A DNA stretch of 64,000 nt from Butyrivibrio sp. AC2005 (GTDB lineage Bacteria > Bacillota > Clostridia > Lachnospirales > Lachnospiraceae). Positions 44,235 through 52,342 of the stretch are shown here, one piece after another. Both the position numbers and the translations under genes were made by a program. The stretch lies in the NCBI RefSeq assembly GCF_000424145.1, contig NZ_AUJI01000031.1:1-64000 (forward strand). Reading direction: 5' to 3'. Each line of letters starts with the position of its first letter. Position 1 is the first letter of the stretch. The notes beneath the pieces are model-generated. The model made no database searches, had not been told where the DNA came from, and saw only the letters and a list, made by a program, of their open reading frames with translations.

Positions 44235-45275
44235 ATGGGGATTAACCCAAGCAGTGAAGACTTGATTAAAAAAGCCCAGATGAGTGACCTGGATGCAGAG
44301 ACAAAGGAGAATATTTTAAAGATTATTAGCGGTGAGCGTCTAGCAAATCTTTATGATGATGCTATTGCTAAGAGGGCGTTTTCACCGGATGTTCATCCGG
44401 AAAGACTTGATTTTCTTTTACAGAGGACAATGGGAGAGTCATATGGAGCAGTTGAGAAATCAGCATCTAATGAAGGAATGACAATTAGTAAGTATTCTAA
44501 GGCGATTGTGACTGATGTGCCGGCATGGCTAAGAGATGGCAAGCGGCTTGATGTTGAATTTCAAGCTGTAGCACAGGACTATATATTTAATCGTGTGGAT
44601 ATATATGCATCAAATATGCTGATGATTCAATTCTCTGTAGAAGAGGGACAGAGTAGGAAGGATGTCGATTATGGGAATGTAAAGGGGGTTATCGTTATAG
44701 TCCTGATGGTTAAGAGTCCTAAAGTATTCAGGGAATTTAAGTCAGACCGTTATATCCACAGAGTGAAAAAGATTGTAACTGATACAGGAATGGAGTTTCC
44801 TGCTCTTAAGCAAATGGCGTTTGTGCAGCTGGACAAGGCACTTGAACTCTTTTTGTCTGATAGATACAATAAAGATGAAGATATCGGACTATTAAAATTG
44901 CTTGCTATGATTGCCGATATTAATAACGATAAGGTAAAGGAAATGACGCAGGGCGACGAGATGTATGATGACATCCGTAAGGAAGTAGATGCATTTTCAA
45001 AGGACAAGGAGGTGCAGGCTATGTTATTGGAAGAAGAGATGGCGCGAGCTGACTGGGTGACAGGTATAAATGCTGCCAGAAGGGAAGGTCATGCAGAAGG
45101 CCATGCGGAAGGACGAGCAGAGGAACATGTGGAAGTCCAAAATGTATATGCATGGCTCACAGGACAAAAAAGAATTGATGATATTTCAAAGGCAGCTACG
45201 GATGAAAAATACTATCTGAAGATGTTGGCTGAATATAAGAAAGCAAATGAACATACTAGCCCCGGAACGAGTTGA
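44235..45275 (+). CDS. PD-(D/E)XK nuclease family (Rpn/transposase-like) protein, copy A
   Basis: This 346-residue protein of the PD-(D/E)XK 'nuclease family transposase' type is common in Lachnospiraceae. Conserved parts are 'LIKKAQMSDLDAETKENILK', 'LANLYDDAIAKRAFSPDVHP' and the core around 'KRLDVEFQAVAQDYIFNRVD'. 'MVKSPKVFREF' and 'DRYIHRVKKI' follow. The C-terminus holds 4-residue repeats (GHAE GHAE GRAE, then EEHVE). An in-frame ATG at 45021 follows AAGGAGG by 8 nt and could give an 84-residue short form. Compared with copy B (48907) the last residues are replaced by read-through into the terminator ('NEHTSPGTS'), through a loss of about 50 bases. Ribosome site TGGAGG at 44219-44224. Confidence 0.75.
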   Translation: MGINPSSEDLIKKAQMSDLDAETKENILKIISGERLANLYDDAIAKRAFSPDVHPERLDFLLQRTMGESYGAVEKSASNEGMTISKYSKAIVTDVPAWLRDGKRLDVEFQAVAQDYIFNRVDIYASNMLMIQFSVEEGQSRKDVDYGNVKGVIVIVLMVKSPKVFREFKSDRYIHRVKKIVTDTGMEFPALKQMAFVQLDKALELFLSDRYNKDEDIGLLKLLAMIADINNDKVKEMTQGDEMYDDIRKEVDAFSKDKEVQAMLLEEEMARADWVTGINAARREGHAEGHAEGRAEEHVEVQNVYAWLTGQKRIDDISKAATDEKYYLKMLAEYKKANEHTSPGTS

Positions 45276-45302
45276 TAATCGTTTCCGGGGCTGTAGTTTT
45301 TT
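45258..45302 (+). terminator. Terminator of nuclease copy A
   Basis: Stem AGCCCCGGAA / TTCCGGGGCT (45258-45267, 45283-45292) is followed by a T-run. It overlaps the last codons of the gene. Confidence 0.75.
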
Positions 45303-45352
45303 AAAAATAAGTCCGCCTGGATCCAATATTCGCTCCAGTGGATATATATTCT

Positions 45353-46258
45353 CTATTTTAGTTCACCAAATTGCTCGATATATTTTTGCAATAGTGCATC
45401 TTTCTCAGCGATGGTGTTATTTTTCTCTGCAATAGTTTCATCTTTTTCGGCAATAGTGCTATTCTTCTTAGCAATTGTGCTATCTTTCTCGGCAATAGTC
45501 TGTTTTAGCTTTGCCATTTCTTTTTCACGAGCTTCCTGTTCGAGATAAAAATCTTCTCTTTCTCGACATCTTTTTACAACATTTTTGTCAGCATTAGAGA
45601 TAAATATGGATTCAGCAGTAGATTCAAATGAGGGATTATCTTTTGTGATCATTCTGATTTCCTCCCATGTAGTTGCTTTAAACAGTTTTACCCAGGTGAC
45701 CATTTCGGAACGGATATCATCATCTGTTGCGATGTCTGTACTATTTAATTCTATCACGTACAGATTAAAATTACTATTGTAGAGGTAGCCATCGAGCACA
45801 TTCCGCATTTGGTACTTTCCAAAGAATTCCGGATGATCTGAAAATAATCTGAAATCAATGAAGCTGACCTGATAAACAGGCTTTAGATTTTCATAAAGCT
45901 CACCATGGCTTAAACTGTCGAACTCCCTGCAAAGATATACCAGAGATCTGTTAGTCCAGTCACTGTAATTATTAATTTGCATTTCAATGTTTAGTGTGGC
46001 AGAGCTATTGAGAGTGACAAGGATATCCAATCGATATTCCTTATCTGACATGGCATCGCCAATAACTATGGGATTTTCAATCGTTACATCTTTAATGTCT
46101 TCTGTCTTAAAGTTCATGATAGAGGCGACAAGCCCTCTAAGGGTTCCTTTGTTGTTCTGTAAGACGGTCCTGAACATATAATCATTTGTCATGTTATAGC
46201 CGATTTTTCCTTTTGCTTTCATAAAAGCATAATTTTTGTGCATGTGAATATTTTTCAA
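45353..46258 (-). CDS. Rpn-family PD-(D/E)XK nuclease, full length
   Basis: This 301-residue protein starts 'MKNIHMHKNYAFMKAKGKIG' and has the PDDEXK_2 core: Asp78 in 'EYRLDILV' and the E-x-Q motif Glu92-Met-Gln94 in 'LNIEMQINNYSDW'. 'RSLVYLCREF' and 'YQVSFIDFRLF' follow. Rpn proteins are DNA nucleases linked to recombination and phage defence. Residues 254-288 are five coiled-coil heptads (TIAEKDS type). An in-frame ATG at 45652 (Met203) is preceded by GGGAGG at 8 nt and would encode a 99-residue short form (45353-45652). This is the only whole copy; truncated sisters lie at 43627 and 48395. Confidence 0.8.
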   Translation of the reverse strand: MKNIHMHKNYAFMKAKGKIGYNMTNDYMFRTVLQNNKGTLRGLVASIMNFKTEDIKDVTIENPIVIGDAMSDKEYRLDILVTLNSSATLNIEMQINNYSDWTNRSLVYLCREFDSLSHGELYENLKPVYQVSFIDFRLFSDHPEFFGKYQMRNVLDGYLYNSNFNLYVIELNSTDIATDDDIRSEMVTWVKLFKATTWEEIRMITKDNPSFESTAESIFISNADKNVVKRCREREDFYLEQEAREKEMAKLKQTIAEKDSTIAKKNSTIAEKDETIAEKNNTIAEKDALLQKYIEQFGELK

Positions 46259-46530
46259 GTAAACAATCCTCCTTGTTTATGGGGAAAAAATGGATTGCAA
46301 TAGAAATAAATAGGAAAAATGATTATGAATTGATAATTCATAACTGTTCGTGATATTGAACTTGTTAAAGTTAACATTAATTTATTGAATTTGTAAAGGG
46401 GATTTATATTAAAAGATTTTCTTAAATGTCGATATCGTTTCCGGGGTTGATTTTCGTAATATTATGTATTATTAAATGCTGAAAGCATAATTGCCAGGGG
46501 TAGGCTATGATTTTTGGGGCTCACTATACA

Positions 46531-46576
46531 CAAAAGTGGGAAGTGGGATTCCCACTTCCCACTTTTGTGATATAAT
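46531..46576 (+). promoter_or_regulatory. Perfect 18-bp inverted repeat over an extended -10 promoter
   Basis: Arms at 46531-46548 and 46550-46567 are perfect complements around a single central base; each arm holds GTGGGAAGTGGG. Four bases after the right arm comes TATAAT (46571-46576), in the extended form TGATATAAT, with no proper -35. The gene at 50152 has the same -10 context with an unrelated palindrome. Confidence 0.75.
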
Positions 46577-46596
46577 GTATGTATGGAGGGAAAATC

Positions 46597-48351
46597 ATGA
46601 CATCTAAAGAAGCTGCAGAAAAGTGGAATATTTCTAAAAGACAGGTAAATTCTTTGTGCTCTCAAGGGAAAATACCCGGTGCAAAACTTGTAAAAGGAAG
46701 ATGGGAAATACCTACTGATTACGTTTATAAGAATGGTTTTCAGTTAAAAACTCCAATGACTGCAAGTGGGCCAAGAAAATATATAAACATAGGGAATGAT
46801 GGCTTTAGGACTATACGCAATAGCGAATATATCGATAAGTCAGGGCTCATTTCTTTTATGAATTCATGCCTTTCAACGTCTCAAAAACTAGTATGTGTCA
46901 GTAGACCTCGGCGTTTTGGGAAATCCTTTGGCGCCAAAATGCTGTGTGCGTATTACTGCAAAGAGTGTAATTCGATGGATCTTTTTGAGGACTTAAATAT
47001 ATCCAAAGATAGTTCATTTAAAACGCATCTTAATAAGCATGATGTAGTTTATCTGGATATGACATTTTTTATTTCTACTTTAAAAAGTGGTGAAGATTTG
47101 ATTGATAAGATAGAAAAAGATGTTATAGATGATTTTTCAAATATCTTACCGGAAGTTACTAATGAAGCTAATCTTGTAGATGCTTTTAGTAAGTATGTTG
47201 CCATCAATGGTCAAAAACTTATTCTCATCATCGACGAATGGGATGCTCCTTTTAGAGAATTCAAAGGAAATGAGCAGATATTAGAAAAATACATCAATCT
47301 ACTCAGATCACTTTTTAAGAGCACATTTACAGATCGCCTTTTTGATGGTGTTTATATGACTGGTATCCTTCCTATTAAAAAATATGGTCATGAGTCTGCA
47401 ATGAGCGATTTTTACGAATACAGTATGGTGGAGCCAAGACCTCTGCAGGAATATATTGGATTTACAGAAGAGGAAGTGGCTGGTTTGTGCCATAAACACG
47501 GCATAAGCTTTGACGATTTGAAAGCCTGGTACGATGGATATCATGTAGCTGATGAACATCTTTTCAATCCTAAATCGGTAATGGAGTCAATACTTAGAAA
47601 GAAAATGAGTAATTACTGGGTTAAAACGGAAACCTATGAATCCTTACGCGATTATATAGACATGAACTTTGATGGTTTAAAAGATTCTGTAGTTGATATG
47701 ATTGGAGGATCAAAAGTCAAAGTAGATACCAATTCTTTTCAGAATGACCTTACTTCGATGGAAAGCAGGGATGATGTTTTAACGCTTTTGATTCATTTAG
47801 GTTATCTTGCTTATGATGAAAATGAAGAAAAAGTATCTATTCCAAATGATGAGATAAAAAGTGAATTTGTGAGAGCAGTAAAAAACGGAAACAAAAAAGA
47901 ACTTATTAAAGCTGTCCAGAAATCAGATAAGCTTCTTGAGGCAACTTGGAGGATGGACGAAGATACTGTAGCACAAATTATAGAAGAAATGCATTCAGAA
48001 ATAACTGCTCCAACATTTTATAATAACGAGCAGGCTCTCAGAAGTGTCATAAAAATGGCTTTTATAAGCAGTATTGATTATTATGCACGAATTGATGAGC
48101 TTCCAACAGGTAAAGGTTTTGCCGATATGGTATTTTGGCCAAAGAAAAATGCTTCATGCCCAGCACTTATTGTAGAACTAAAGTGGAATAAGAGCAGTTC
48201 AAAGGCAATTGAGCAAATTGATGAAAAACAATATTCAACTGTATTTAATGGATACACGGGCACAGTATTAAAGGTAGGTATTAATTATAGCGTTAAGGAT
48301 AAAAAGCATTCCTGTAAGATAGAAAAACTCGCAATATATGTTATGTCCTAA
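46597..48351 (+). CDS. HTH + AAA-ATPase-like/DUF1703 (PD-(D/E)XK) protein
   Basis: The start is the ATG at 46597, seven bases from GGAGGG; an earlier ATG (46579) lacks a site. The 584-residue protein combines an N-terminal excisionase-like helix-turn-helix ('SKEAAEKWNISKRQVNSLCS', then 'GKIPGAKLVKGRWEIP') with an AAA-ATPase-like domain. That domain carries 'VSRPRRFGKSFGAKML' as P-loop and 'LILIIDEWDAP' as Walker B. A C-terminal nuclease-like DUF1703 region follows ('GKGFADMVFWPKKN', 'ALIVELKWNKSS'). Such AAA/DUF1703 proteins are abundant in gut anaerobes and are of unknown, possibly defence or mobile-element, function. The fused HTH is unusual and may bind the palindrome upstream. Confidence 0.8.
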   Translation: MTSKEAAEKWNISKRQVNSLCSQGKIPGAKLVKGRWEIPTDYVYKNGFQLKTPMTASGPRKYINIGNDGFRTIRNSEYIDKSGLISFMNSCLSTSQKLVCVSRPRRFGKSFGAKMLCAYYCKECNSMDLFEDLNISKDSSFKTHLNKHDVVYLDMTFFISTLKSGEDLIDKIEKDVIDDFSNILPEVTNEANLVDAFSKYVAINGQKLILIIDEWDAPFREFKGNEQILEKYINLLRSLFKSTFTDRLFDGVYMTGILPIKKYGHESAMSDFYEYSMVEPRPLQEYIGFTEEEVAGLCHKHGISFDDLKAWYDGYHVADEHLFNPKSVMESILRKKMSNYWVKTETYESLRDYIDMNFDGLKDSVVDMIGGSKVKVDTNSFQNDLTSMESRDDVLTLLIHLGYLAYDENEEKVSIPNDEIKSEFVRAVKNGNKKELIKAVQKSDKLLEATWRMDEDTVAQIIEEMHSEITAPTFYNNEQALRSVIKMAFISSIDYYARIDELPTGKGFADMVFWPKKNASCPALIVELKWNKSSSKAIEQIDEKQYSTVFNGYTGTVLKVGINYSVKDKKHSCKIEKLAIYVMS

Positions 48352-48359
48352 ATAATATT

Positions 48360-48385
48360 ATCCCCTGGTCATCTGGCCAGGGGAT
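48360..48385 (+). terminator. Terminator after AAA/DUF1703 gene
   Basis: Stem ATCCCCTGG / CCAGGGGAT (48360-48368, 48377-48385), same family as the hairpins at 43436 and 52299. Confidence 0.7.
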
Positions 48386-48394
48386 ATGCATTCT

Positions 48395-48763
48395 CTATTT
48401 TAGTTCACCAAATTGTTCGATATATTTTTGCAATAGTGCATCTTTCTCAGCGATGGTGCTATTTTTCTCTGCAATAGTCTGTTTTAGCTTTGCCATTTCT
48501 TTTTCACGAGCTTCCTGTTCGAGATAAAAATCTTCCCTTTCTCGACATCTTTTTACAACATTTTTGTCAGCATTAGAGATAAATATGGATTCGGCAGTAG
48601 ATTCAAATGAGGGATTATCTTTTGTGATCATATCGATTTCCTCCCATGTAGTTGCTTTAAACAGTTTTACCCAGGTGACCATTCCGGAGCGGATATCATC
48701 ATCTGTTGCGATGTCTGTACTATTTAATTCTATCACGTATAGATTGAAATTGCTAGCATGCAT
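48395..48763 (-). pseudogene. Rpn-type nuclease, C-terminal fragment (with RpnS-like frame 48395-48631)
   Basis: A 122-residue frame equals the last part of the full nuclease at 45353 ('SNFNLYVIELNSTDIATDDD' onward) but carries only two heptads (48437-48478). The catalytic core is missing, and the break at about 48757 coincides with that of the fragment at 43627. The internal ATG at 48631 is preceded by GGGAGG at 8 nt and opens a 78-residue frame that would be the short protein. An ATG at 48763 ('MHASNF') gives the longer form but has no ribosome site. If anything is made, it is the short form. Confidence 0.7.
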
Positions 48764-48906
48764 GCGGTTGAGCAGGTATGATTATTGGACAGTAAAGAAA
48801 ATATAATTAGTGTATGAAAATAAGTCTAAAGTTTTAAGAAAAACATTAAGAAGGATTCAAAGAATGAACTTATTTTCAAGTATTGTAACATGGAGGACAA
48901 AGGACA

Positions 48907-49953
48907 ATGGGGATTAACCCAAGCAGTGAAGACTTGATTAAAAAAGCCCAGATGAGTGACCTGGATGCAGAGACAAAGGAGAATATTTTAAAGATTATTA
49001 GCGGTGAGCGTCTAGCAAATCTTTATGATGATGCTATTGCTAAGAGGGCGTTTTCACCGGATGTTCATCCGGAAAGACTTGATTTTCTTTTACAGAGGAC
49101 AATGGGAGAGTCATATGGAGCAGTTGAGAAATCAGCATCTAATGAAGGAATGACAATTAGTAAGTATTCTAAGGCGATTGTGACTGATGTGCCGGCATGG
49201 CTAAGAGATGGCAAGCGGCTTGATGTTGAATTTCAAGCTGTAGCACAGGACTATATATTTAATCGTGTGGATATATATGCATCAAATATGCTGATGATTC
49301 AATTCTCTGTAGAAGAGGGACAGAGTAGGAAGGATGTCGATTATGGGAATGTAAAGGGGGTTATCGTTATAGTCCTGATGGTTAAGAGTCCTAAAGTATT
49401 CAGGGAGTTTAAGTCAGATCGATATATTCACAGAGTGAAAAAGATTGTAACTGATACAGGAATGGAGTTTCCTGCTCTTAAGCAAATGGCGTTTGTGCAG
49501 CTGGACAAGGCACTTGAACTCTTTTTGTCTGATAGATACAATAAAGATGAAGATATCGGACTATTAAAATTGCTTGCTATGATTGCCGATATTAATAACG
49601 ATAAGGTAAAGGAAATGACGCAGGGCGACGAGATGTATGATGACATCCGTAAGGAAGTAGATGCATTTTCAAAAGACAAGGAGGTGCAGGCTATGTTATT
49701 GGAAGAAGAGATGGCGCGAGCTGACTGGGTGACAGGTATAAATGCTGCCAGAAGGGAAGGTCATGCAGAAGGCCATGCGGAAGGACGTGCAGAAGGACGA
49801 GCAGAGGAACATCTGGAAGTCCAAAATGTATATGCATGGCTCACAGGACAAAAAAGAATTGATGATATTTCAAAGGCAGCTACGGATGAAAAATACTATT
49901 CGAAGATGTTGGCTGAATATAAGAAAGCAAATGAGATAGTCGATGAGGAGTAA
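48907..49953 (+). CDS. PD-(D/E)XK nuclease family (Rpn/transposase-like) protein, copy B
   Basis: This 348-residue protein is nearly identical to copy A at 44235 in DNA and protein, with the same ribosome site and 130-base leader. Differences are a few silent changes, one extra GRAE unit in the repeat (GHAE GHAE GRAE GRAE) and an intact end ('KKANEIVDEE'). The internal ATG at 49693 again follows AAGGAGG by 8 nt. Near identity means recent duplication or gene conversion of the whole fragment-plus-gene unit (43620-45250 and 48395-49930). It is followed by its own terminator. Confidence 0.75.
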   Translation: MGINPSSEDLIKKAQMSDLDAETKENILKIISGERLANLYDDAIAKRAFSPDVHPERLDFLLQRTMGESYGAVEKSASNEGMTISKYSKAIVTDVPAWLRDGKRLDVEFQAVAQDYIFNRVDIYASNMLMIQFSVEEGQSRKDVDYGNVKGVIVIVLMVKSPKVFREFKSDRYIHRVKKIVTDTGMEFPALKQMAFVQLDKALELFLSDRYNKDEDIGLLKLLAMIADINNDKVKEMTQGDEMYDDIRKEVDAFSKDKEVQAMLLEEEMARADWVTGINAARREGHAEGHAEGRAEGRAEEHLEVQNVYAWLTGQKRIDDISKAATDEKYYSKMLAEYKKANEIVDEE

Positions 49954-49985
49954 TGTAGACTATTAAAGCGTATAATACTATACAA

Positions 49986-50034
49986 AACAGCCCCGGAACG
50001 AGTTTGATCGTCCCCCGGGGCTGTAGCTTTTTTA
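49986..50034 (+). terminator. Terminator of nuclease copy B
   Basis: Stem ACAGCCCCGG / CCGGGGCTGT (49987-49996, 50015-50024) then a T-run. Confidence 0.8.
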
Positions 50035-50086
50035 AGAGGTACCCATCAAGCGCATTCTTACTTGATAACGAAGTTCCAAAAGACTC

Positions 50087-50121
50087 GACGTAGCCTGCTA
50101 CGTCCACTTTTTTGATATAAT
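50087..50121 (+). promoter_or_regulatory. Promoter with palindrome before the M13 peptidase gene
   Basis: Arms GACGTAG (50087-50093) and CTACGTC (50098-50104) lie over the -35 position of an extended -10 (TGATATAAT, TATAAT 50116-50121). The run from CCAC through GTATG to GAGGG matches 46559-46590 closely, with the same 12-base step from CCAC to TATAAT. Confidence 0.6.
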
Positions 50122-50151
50122 GTATGCATAGAGGGACGAAAGGAGCATGTG

Positions 50152-52257
50152 ATGAGAAAAAAGTTATGCGGTTTACTGCTACTGGCTCTGCTTGGAACCA
50201 CTGCATGTTCAGGTGAAATGTCTGCCGGGCCAGCCCAGTCGGAAGAGCCTGCCGAGTCTGGCGGAGAAGAATTTGCTGAGGCTGCCAGCGAAGGAAAGAT
50301 TCTTGATGGGCGTTGGCTGAATCCGGACATTATCGGCAATGTTACGAAAGACACCCCTGCTGAATTAAAGGATAATTTCGCATTATATGTCAACAAAGAC
50401 TGGATACTGAACACGACTCCTTCGGACATGGTTGCTTCGCTTACTCCTTTGAGTGAAGCCGCACTGATCGTAAGTGACAGACAGATGAAGATGCTCACTG
50501 ATGATAGTCTGACAGGACATGATGCGGAACTTGTGCACAAACTCTATGCGCTTGTGACGGACTGGGATTATCGTGACGCTCAGGGCATTAGTCCTGCGGT
50601 ACCATATATGGATGCCATAAGGGACATAGACAGCCTTGACGAACTCTACAACTATCTGTGTTCGGAGGACAATCTGATGCAGCTGTATCCGTTCACGGTG
50701 AATGTGGATTCGGATCCGGTCGATTCTTTAGTTTATATAGCGTATATTGATCCGCCAAGCCTGACGCTCGGTATAGAGGAAGAGTACAGGAACCGGACCG
50801 ATGCCGGAGATCTGTTTTACAATGAGGCAAAGCAGGTAGCCGAGTATATGCTTGTAAGATTGGGATACAGTGAAGAAGAGGCTTCAAAAATGTTTGAGAA
50901 TTCGATTGCCTATGAAACTTTGCTGGCTGAAGCAATTCCTTCCGATAAACATGAGCGGGGGAAAAATTCCGATTCCGGTGATTGTTATACCTACGGGGAG
51001 TTTACAGAAATGGCAGAGGGCATTCCGGTTGATAAAATGCTGGAGGCGCAAGGATTTACCGGAGGAGATACTATTTGCATTACGGTTCCGGAGTACTTTT
51101 CCGCGCTGAAAGATATATATACAGAAGAAAACGTTCCACTGATCAAAGACTGGCTTGCTGTTAAAACTGCATCTGAACTGAATGATCTTTTGGATAAGGA
51201 GACGAGCAGAGCGGTTGCGAAATTATATGGCGCTATGTCAGGACTCGATGCAGAAGCAAATGATGATTTTATCGCACTTGCAACAATTAATGGTTACCTG
51301 CCCATCCCGATGGATAATCTGTATGTAAGGCAGTATTGCAACGAGCAACAAAGAGAAGATATAACCGGTATTGTTGAAGAATTCAAAAAATATTATCGGG
51401 AAATGCTTGAAAATGATGTCGACTGGCTGAGTGAAGAAACCAGGAAAGCGGCTATAGAAAAACTGGACAATATGCGTGTGAATGTTGTCTACCCGGACGA
51501 ACTGGAAGACTGGTCCGGGCTTGACTTTGCCGGACCTGACGAAGGAGGAAGCCTCCTGGAAGCTGTCAAGGCGATTACGAGATTCAAAACCGGGCTGAAA
51601 GCCAGCCTACTAGGGACAAAAGCCAATGTTTACAAATGGAATCAGTATGAGCTTCAGGCATCATCGGTCAATGCGACCTATACGGGATACAACAATAGCA
51701 TCAATATTCAGGCGGGAATTCTTGTCGGTGAGATCTACAATGAAGATATGAGCTTCGAGCAGAAAATGGGCGGAATCGGAATGATCATCGGCCATGAGAT
51801 ATCCCATGCATTTGATAGCAACGGAGCGGAGTATGACAAAGACGGTCACAAGAATAATTGGTGGACAGATGAGGACTATGCGGCGTTCCGGGATCGTGTC
51901 GCGAAACTTGTAACATGGTATGACGGATTTGTCCCGATGGAAGGCATAAAATATTCAGGTGACAGGGTCAAGACAGAGGCAATCGCCGATATGACGAGTA
52001 TGAAATGCCTTCTCTATATAGCAAAACAGACAGAGGGATTTGATTATGACACGTTTTTCAGACAGTACGCGAAATTGTGGCGCGATCAGTCAACGCCTGA
52101 AGCTGTAAAGGACCAGATCCTGACTGATGTGCATCCGGCACATTATCTGCGCATAAATGCAACCCTCGCCCAGTTTGATGATTTCTTAAGCTTCTACGGG
52201 ATTACTGAGGGAGATGGCATGTATATTGCTCCCGAAGACCGCGTGGCAGTTTGGTAA
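50152..52257 (+). CDS. M13-family (neprilysin/PepO-type) metallopeptidase lipoprotein
   Basis: This 701-residue protein is taken from the ATG at 50152 (AAGGAG ahead; a GTG directly before it is possible). A lipoprotein signal ends at 'LLGTTAC' (Cys about 19), then an acidic Gly/Ser/Glu linker (20-50), the helical M13 N-domain, and the catalytic domain. The zinc motif is 'IGHEISHAFDSNGAEYDKDG' (H-E-x-x-H at about 548) and the third ligand is in 'KTEAIADM'. Such enzymes cut peptides outside the membrane. GC content and codon use look higher than in the neighbouring repeat locus, suggesting separate acquisition. Confidence 0.9.
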   Translation: MRKKLCGLLLLALLGTTACSGEMSAGPAQSEEPAESGGEEFAEAASEGKILDGRWLNPDIIGNVTKDTPAELKDNFALYVNKDWILNTTPSDMVASLTPLSEAALIVSDRQMKMLTDDSLTGHDAELVHKLYALVTDWDYRDAQGISPAVPYMDAIRDIDSLDELYNYLCSEDNLMQLYPFTVNVDSDPVDSLVYIAYIDPPSLTLGIEEEYRNRTDAGDLFYNEAKQVAEYMLVRLGYSEEEASKMFENSIAYETLLAEAIPSDKHERGKNSDSGDCYTYGEFTEMAEGIPVDKMLEAQGFTGGDTICITVPEYFSALKDIYTEENVPLIKDWLAVKTASELNDLLDKETSRAVAKLYGAMSGLDAEANDDFIALATINGYLPIPMDNLYVRQYCNEQQREDITGIVEEFKKYYREMLENDVDWLSEETRKAAIEKLDNMRVNVVYPDELEDWSGLDFAGPDEGGSLLEAVKAITRFKTGLKASLLGTKANVYKWNQYELQASSVNATYTGYNNSINIQAGILVGEIYNEDMSFEQKMGGIGMIIGHEISHAFDSNGAEYDKDGHKNNWWTDEDYAAFRDRVAKLVTWYDGFVPMEGIKYSGDRVKTEAIADMTSMKCLLYIAKQTEGFDYDTFFRQYAKLWRDQSTPEAVKDQILTDVHPAHYLRINATLAQFDDFLSFYGITEGDGMYIAPEDRVAVW

Positions 52258-52298
52258 ACGGTATCTAAGAAATATTTTTTAATGTCATATATAAACCA

Positions 52299-52328
52299 AT
52301 CCCCTGGTCAGTCATGGCCAGGGGATTT
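52299..52328 (+). terminator. Terminator after M13 peptidase
   Basis: Stem ATCCCCTGG / CCAGGGGAT (52299-52307, 52318-52326), third copy of this hairpin in the window. Confidence 0.7.
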
Positions 52329-52342
52329 GCTTACCTTAAGAG

